A stretch of 18,867 bases of DNA from an uncultured Collinsella sp. GTDB lineage: Bacteria > Actinomycetota > Coriobacteriia > Coriobacteriales > Coriobacteriaceae. Under the pieces are notes generated by a model, which was not told where the DNA came from, did not search any database, and worked only from the letters and a program-made list of their open reading frames with translations. The stretch spans positions 1 through 18,867 of the forward strand of contig UQYA01000033.1 of assembly GCA_900545165.1 (NCBI GenBank), read 5' to 3'. Made by a program: the position numbers and the translations under genes. Shown in pieces: positions 15,081 through 18,867 of the stretch (its first letter is position 1; every line of letters starts with the position of its first letter).

Positions 15081-15123
15081 AATAAGTAAGTACACCAGCA
15101 GTCACGTTCGAGAGGAGAACATC

Positions 15124-15267
15124 ATGGCTGAGGAGAAGAAGACGTATAAGTTCGTGTGCACCGTTTGCGGTTACGAGGTTGAGGTCGACACGCCCGAGCT
15201 GCCCGAGGATTACGTGTGCCCGGTGTGCGGCGTCGGCCCCGATGAGTTTGAGCTTGTCGAGGAGTAG
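15124..15267 (+). CDS. Rubredoxin, short form
   Basis: Rubredoxins are small one-iron electron carriers of anaerobes, often feeding rubrerythrin, superoxide reductase or flavodiiron proteins. The 47-aa product has two knuckles, CTVCGY (Cys12, Cys15) and CPVCGVGPDEFE (Cys32, Cys35), that ligate Fe(SCys)4, and it ends ELVEE. The gap between knuckles is 16 residues, about half that of standard rubredoxins (around 29). It resembles the rubredoxin domain at the end of rubrerythrins. GAGGAG at 15112-15117 fixes the start. It has its own promoter and terminator and sits behind a flavin reductase gene. No rubrerythrin coding sequence precedes it in frame, so it is a free-standing protein. Confidence 0.9.
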   Translation: MAEEKKTYKFVCTVCGYEVEVDTPELPEDYVCPVCGVGPDEFELVEE

Positions 15268-15307
15268 CTCGTAGACACACGGCGATTAGCCATACAGAGC
15301 TCTGTCC

Positions 15308-15343
15308 AAGGGCCCCGGTCGAATTCTCGGCCGGGGCCCTTTT
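15308..15343 (+). terminator. Terminator of the rubredoxin gene
   Basis: AAGGGCCCCGG (15308-15318) and CCGGGGCCCTT (15331-15341) form a perfect 11-bp stem with a 12-nt loop, followed by TT. Confidence 0.85.
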
Positions 15344-15373
15344 GATTTATCTGACGGTTTAAAACGGTCTCAC

Positions 15374-15390
15374 GTGTTACAGATTAAGAC
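15374..15390. repeat. Lone half-arm related to the 80-bp array
   Basis: GTGTTACAGATTAAGAC matches the right arm of the array at 16797-17013 (consensus TGTTACAGATCGAGAC) with two changes. No complementary left arm lies upstream. It sits 30 bp past the end of the minus-strand Nramp gene, so related sequence flanks both sides of that gene. Confidence 0.55.
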
Positions 15391-15419
15391 GTTATATCTG
15401 GACAGTCACGCCATCCCAA

Positions 15420-16676
15420 TTACATCCCCGTTAGCAGCACGATGTCGAGAATCGTCACGATGACGCCGATCCCTACGAGCAGCGCGTTGAGCGGGCGCGA
15501 GTTGGCGTATTTGCCCATGACGCGGGGCGAACTGGTGAGTCGTATGAGCACAAAGACCGTAATCGGCAGCTGAAGCGACAGCAGCGCCTGACTCCAAATG
15601 AGACCCTCAAAAGGATTCGGGACGACCAGGCACGCCGCCACTGCGCCGACGAAACAGGTCGCCACCCCGATTGAGGAATGTCGGTCGTGGATGTCGTATT
15701 CCTCATCGAACATGCCCGCGGTGATGGTGCCCGCTGCCATGCCCGCCGTCACACTGCTCGATAGGCCCGCGAACAGCAGCGCCACTGCAAAGATGGTCGA
15801 GCTTGCCGGGCCCAGAATGGGGGAGAGCGTGGCCGCTGCGACGGCGAGGTCGTCTACGACAATGCCGTGCGCAAAGAAGGTCGTTGCGGCCAGGATGACC
15901 ATGGCCGAGTTGATTGCCCAGCCCACACCCATCGAAAAGAGCGTGTCGAAGAGCTCGTAGCGCAGACGTTCTTCGATAACCTGCTCGCCTTGGCCTTCGA
16001 AGTGCATGGATTGGATGACCTCGGAGTGCAGGAAGAGGTTGTGGGGCATAACGACCGCGCCTAGGACACTCACGATAATCGCGGCCGAGCCGGTGGGCAT
16101 ACGGGGTGTGATCCAGCTTGCGGCGGCTTGCGGCCAGTCGACGTTGACTAGTGCAAGCTCGGCCAAAAACGAGAGTCCTACCACGCCCACGAAGGCGATG
16201 ATCCAGCGTTCGGCACGCTTGTAGGAACTCGTCATGAGCATCGCCATCGATACTGCCGCCACGATGACGCAGCCCGCACGTACGGGCAGCCCAAAGAGCA
16301 TTTGAAGGGCAATCGCGCCACCCAAGACTTCGGCCATGGCGGTGGCGATGGTCGCGAGATAGGCACTGGCGAGCACCGTGCGTCCAACGAAGCGGGGGAG
16401 GTAACGTGTCGTGGCCTCGGCAAGACAGGCGCCCGTGGCGATGCCAAGGTGCGCCGCGTTGTGCTGCAAGACGATCAGCATAATCGTGGACAGCGTGACG
16501 ATCCACAGCAGCGCGTAGCCAAACTGCGAGCCCGCGGCCATATTGGAGGCCCAGTTGCCCGGGTCGATAAAGCCGACGGTCACGAGCAGCCCGGGGCCGA
16601 TATGCCGCGCAATGTCTAGGCCTCCGTGACCACCGGTGCGCCGGGAACCAAAGTGTTGTTTGAGATGGTTGAGCAT
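15420..16676 (-). CDS. mntH: Nramp-family divalent metal (Mn/Fe) transporter
   Basis: Nramp proteins import Mn2+, Fe2+ and similar ions with protons across the inner membrane. The 418-aa protein has about eleven hydrophobic helices, as usual for bacterial MntH. The metal-site motif of TM1 is present as FIDPGNWASN (Asp38, Asn41) and that of TM6 as GAVVMPHNLFLHSE (Met210 in MPHN), so Asp, Asn and the metal-selective Met are all retained. AGGAG at 16683-16687 (minus strand) fixes the ATG. It is monocistronic. The region upstream carries a dyad at 16725-16751 that may be a metal-regulator site, and beyond it an 80-bp palindromic array shared with gltB. Mn against Fe preference cannot be decided from sequence, so the symbol is by family. 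Confidence 0.92.
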   Translation of the reverse strand: MLNHLKQHFGSRRTGGHGGLDIARHIGPGLLVTVGFIDPGNWASNMAAGSQFGYALLWIVTLSTIMLIVLQHNAAHLGIATGACLAEATTRYLPRFVGRTVLASAYLATIATAMAEVLGGAIALQMLFGLPVRAGCVIVAAVSMAMLMTSSYKRAERWIIAFVGVVGLSFLAELALVNVDWPQAAASWITPRMPTGSAAIIVSVLGAVVMPHNLFLHSEVIQSMHFEGQGEQVIEERLRYELFDTLFSMGVGWAINSAMVILAATTFFAHGIVVDDLAVAAATLSPILGPASSTIFAVALLFAGLSSSVTAGMAAGTITAGMFDEEYDIHDRHSSIGVATCFVGAVAACLVVPNPFEGLIWSQALLSLQLPITVFVLIRLTSSPRVMGKYANSRPLNALLVGIGVIVTILDIVLLTGM

Positions 16677-16724
16677 GGTGCACTCCTGCGTGCCGTTTGT
16701 TTGACGCCGTAAAGGGTACCCGTT

Positions 16725-16751
16725 TTAGGCTTAAAGGTTAACCGAGACTAA
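16725..16751 (-). promoter_or_regulatory. Possible metal-repressor operator upstream of mntH
   Basis: TTAGGCT (16725-16731) and AGACTAA (16745-16751) form an imperfect dyad centred near a perfect palindrome GGTTAACC (16736-16743), 49 bp upstream of the mntH start. DtxR/MntR-type sites often have TTAGG...CCTAA halves, but the match here is partial. I assign it only from position and symmetry. Confidence 0.35.
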
Positions 16752-16796
16752 CAAAATTGTTGTATTTGAATAGGATGGGGAAAGGAGTTGCCGAAA

Positions 16797-17013
16797 TGTC
16801 TTGATCTGTAACAACTAGGGATGGAAATTGGACCTAGGTGTTACAGATCGAGACAGGAAGAAATGGTCCTATGGAAAATCTCGATCTGTAACAGTTAGCT
16901 GCAAAAACCGGCCCTTCGTGTTACAGATCGAGACAAACCAAAACTGTCCTGCAGAAAATCTCAATCTGTAACAGTTAGTCGTCGAAATTGGGTCTTCCTG
17001 TTACAGATTGAGA
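16797..17013. repeat. Tandem array of three palindromic units, exact 80-bp period
   Basis: Left arms (core GATCTGTAACA) start at 16803, 16883 and 16963; right arms (core TGTTACAGAT) start at 16839, 16919 and 16999. Both recur at exactly 80 bp. Unit 1 has 17-bp arms at 16797-16813 and 16839-16855, with one G-U-type pair, plus an inner CTAGG/CCTAG pair. Between units 2 and 3 the stem base pair G16883-C16929 becomes A16963-T17009, a compensatory double change. Linkers between units are also alike (ending GAAAATCT). It is not a CRISPR array, because arms alternate in orientation and the linkers are related. Confidence 0.88.
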
Positions 17014-17198
17014 TGTTTGAAGCGGTGAGCTTATGGGCCGAACCTGTGGTCCTTGTCGTCGCCCTTGAGCTCGGCGGCACCCACTCGCAGGTCGCGCGTT
17101 ACGCGATTGTTTCGAAACGGGCGGGAAACACAACGGGCCGGCGATGCTCCTAGTATGCCTATTCAACTGACTGTCTAAATATCTAGGGGAGGATCGCG

Positions 17199-18545
17199 AT
17201 GCAGGCAGATTCCGCTCAGCAGCAGGGCCTTTATCGCCCCGAATTCGACCACGATGCATGTGGCATCGGCGCGCTTGCCGATATCAACGGCGAGCGCCAT
17301 CACCAGATCCTGGACGATGCGCTGTCCATTCTGGTTAACTTGGAACACCGCGGCGGCACCGGACTCGAGAAGAACACCGGCGACGGCGCTGGCATCCTGT
17401 TCCAGGTTCCGCATCACTTTTTCCGTAAAGAGGCTCAAAAGTGCGGCCAGATTCTGCCGGCAGAGGGCGACTATGGCGTGGCCATGCTGTTCTTCCCGCA
17501 GGACGACAAGGGCGTAGAGGATGCCCGCCGCGTGTTTGAGGAGGGCTGCGCCGAGGCTGGCGTGCCGCTGCTCTTTTGGCGCGAGGTGCCGGTCGACCCG
17601 CACGACCTGGGCGAGACGGCCCGCGCCTGCATGCCTACCATCCTGCAGGCCTTTCTGGGTCGCCCCGACGACACGCCGGCGGGCGACGCCTTCGAGCGCC
17701 GTCTGTATGTGTGCCGCCGCACCATCGAGAAGAAGGCCGACGCCGAGTTTGCCCTGCGCGACAAGATCTTCTACGTGTGCTCCATGAGCTCGCGCACCAT
17801 CGTGTACAAGGGCATGCTGGTCGCCACACAGATGCGTCGCTTCTTCATCGACCTCAACGACGCCGCCGTCAAGACAGCCGTGGCGCTCGTCCACTCGCGC
17901 TACTCCACCAACACCACGCCCAGCTGGGAGCGCGCGCACCCCAACCGCTTTATCATCCACAACGGCGAGATCAACACTCTCAAGGGCAACGTCAACTGGA
18001 TCCGCGCCCGCGAACCCAACCTGTACAGCCCCGTGTTGCAGCATGATCTTGAGCGCGTGATGCCCATCATCAACCGCGAGGGCTCCGATTCCGCGATTCT
18101 GGACAATGTGCTTGAGTTCCTGGTCATGAACGGTCGCCCGCTTACGCGTGCCGCGTCCATGCTGCTGCCCGAGCCGTGGGACCACAACGACAGTCTGAGC
18201 GAGGAGCGCCGCGCCTACGACGCATACCAGTCCATGCTTATGGAGCCGTGGGACGGCCCGGCGGCCATCGCCTTTACCGACGGTCGCACGTTGGGTGCCG
18301 CCCTCGACCGTAACGGCCTGCGTCCCGCCCGCTACTATGTGACGCGCGACGGTCGCTTTATGCTGGCAAGCGAGGTGGGCACCATCGAGGTGAGTCCCGA
18401 GAACATCCTGACGAGCGGCTGTCTGGGGCCGGGCCAGATGCTCGAGGTCGATTTTGCCCGCGGCCGCGTGATCTACAACGATGAGCTGCGCGCTCGCTAT
18501 GCCAAGGAAAAACGTACCGCGACTGGATTGCCGAGGAGACGCTGA
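17199..18545 (+). CDS. gltB: Glutamate synthase large subunit GltB, N-terminal part, frameshifted
   Basis: GltB makes glutamate from glutamine and 2-oxoglutarate. The N-terminal domain is a class II glutamine amidotransferase whose Cys (Cys21 after a 20-residue propeptide, in FDHDACGIGALADI) releases ammonia. Later motifs are LVNLEHRGGTGLEKNTGDGAG, YSTNTTPSWERAHPNRFIIHNGEIN, NDSLSEERRAYDAY, DGRTLGAALDRNGLRPARYYV and SEVGTIEVSPENI, all typical of GltB. AGGGGAGG at 17185-17192 fixes ATG 17199. After ELRARYAKEK the frame turns into RTATGLPRRR and stops, while GltB continuity resumes in another frame from about 18515. GltB is normally about 1,500 aa, so this reading frame holds only the first 448. 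A one-base loss in AAAAACG near 18510-18513 explains it. It may be a sequencing error or a real null allele. Confidence 0.92.
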   Translation: MQADSAQQQGLYRPEFDHDACGIGALADINGERHHQILDDALSILVNLEHRGGTGLEKNTGDGAGILFQVPHHFFRKEAQKCGQILPAEGDYGVAMLFFPQDDKGVEDARRVFEEGCAEAGVPLLFWREVPVDPHDLGETARACMPTILQAFLGRPDDTPAGDAFERRLYVCRRTIEKKADAEFALRDKIFYVCSMSSRTIVYKGMLVATQMRRFFIDLNDAAVKTAVALVHSRYSTNTTPSWERAHPNRFIIHNGEINTLKGNVNWIRAREPNLYSPVLQHDLERVMPIINREGSDSAILDNVLEFLVMNGRPLTRAASMLLPEPWDHNDSLSEERRAYDAYQSMLMEPWDGPAAIAFTDGRTLGAALDRNGLRPARYYVTRDGRFMLASEVGTIEVSPENILTSGCLGPGQMLEVDFARGRVIYNDELRARYAKEKRTATGLPRRR

Positions 18546-18867
18546 CCGTCGACGCGCTCGATGAGCCCGTTGCGGCAACGCCCGCCGAGGACGCCGAGGT
18601 GCCCGCCGCCGTGCGTATGGCCAAGCTCGGCTACCACTGGGATGACGTCGACGAGGTCGTGCGTCCCATGGCCCAGCAGGGCAAGGCCCCGCTCGCCTCG
18701 ATGGGCATCGACGCGCCGCTGGCCTGCCTGTCCAAGAAGACGCGCTCGTTCTTCGATTACTTCTACCAGCTGTTCGCCCAGGTCACGAACCCGCCGATCG
18801 ATGCCCTTCGCGAGCATATGGTCACCTCGACCACGCTCTACCTGGGCAACCACGGCAACCTGCTCGA
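18515..18867 (+). CDS. gltB: gltB continuation in the shifted frame (3' partial)
   Basis: Reading from 18515 in the other frame gives YRDWIAEETLTVDALDEPV and, further on, KLGYHWDDVDEVVRPMA, APLASMGIDAPLACLSKK and FDYFYQLFAQVTNPPIDALR. The last is a hallmark of the GltB central/FMN region. The frame is open to the window end with no stop. It has no start or ribosome binding site, so it is not a separate gene but the rest of the same coding sequence after the frameshift. Confidence 0.9.

Larger units (their letters stand above)
16677..17198. other. 522-bp divergent intergenic region between mntH and gltB
   Basis: No gene is visible. It contains the mntH leader and dyad, the three-unit 80-bp array (16797-17013), a 10-bp perfect palindrome GTTTCGAAAC (17109-17118), and a possible gltB -10 box TAGTAT (17151-17156) without a clear -35. 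The remaining bases show nothing I can support. Confidence 0.7.

Noticed and set aside
15703..16683. 326-codon open frame overlapping mntH in another minus frame
   Set aside because: Out-of-frame reading of the transporter; Arg/His-rich without membrane segments.
16797..17013. CRISPR array (short repeats with 22-25 bp spacers)
   Set aside because: The repeats alternate in orientation, linkers between units resemble each other, only three units exist and no cas gene is in the window.
17175..18578. 467-codon open frame opposite gltB
   Set aside because: This is the mirror frame of GltB, which has clear motifs on the plus strand; no start signal was seen.

Overview
The window is about 60% G+C and gene-dense. 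Its gene types suit an anaerobic gut actinobacterium of the Coriobacteriia, most likely Collinsella. The grounds are a split-type transketolase, an ftsE with a long disordered N-terminal extension, a small rubredoxin beside a flavin reductase, many palindromic intergenic repeats, and codon use dominated by G/C-ending codons. The taxon is my inference; nothing in the window proves it. Bases 9-42 are an Illumina Nextera adapter, so the left end is a library or assembly artefact.

Layout from left to right. After the adapter comes the 3' end of a transketolase C-terminal-subunit gene with its terminator. A 0.5 kb gene-free stretch follows, holding two different palindromic elements. Then come ftsE-ftsX (cell-division ABC complex, overlapping by 14 bp) with a terminator, another palindrome, and rnr (RNase R). 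Next are a stand-alone small serine recombinase and a VanZ-like membrane protein. The following block is a MurNAc salvage cluster: an RpiR/MurR-type regulator, murQ (etherase), a murP-like PTS EIIBC, and a MupG-type (DUF871) glycosidase behind a strong terminator. An ArsC/Spx-family protein is followed by a three-unit palindromic array with a 62-bp period and a small unknown minus-strand gene. Then come tRNA-Gln(CUG) and tRNA-Glu(CUC), a TPR-like protein overlapping smpB, a flavin reductase, and a very short rubredoxin with its own promoter. An Nramp metal transporter lies on the minus strand, followed by a second three-unit palindromic array with an 80-bp period. The window ends in the 5' part of gltB (glutamate synthase large subunit), which is broken by an apparent one-base deletion.

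How the genes work together. The PTS would import and phosphorylate MurNAc or a MurNAc-glycoside. The MupG-type enzyme would release MurNAc-6-phosphate, MurQ would convert it to GlcNAc-6-phosphate, and the RpiR-type protein would sense a sugar phosphate through its SIS domain. RNase R and SmpB both belong to the ribosome-rescue/RNA-decay pathway but are 8.6 kb apart here. The flavin reductase and rubredoxin look like a two-gene version of high-molecular-weight rubredoxin.

The most unusual feature is the intergenic DNA. There are at least five unrelated families of long inverted repeats. Two of them are arranged as three tandem hairpins with exact periods (62 and 80 bp), and the 80-bp array shows a compensatory base change. 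I can name no known system for these. They could be REP/MITE-like elements, operator arrays or structured RNAs.
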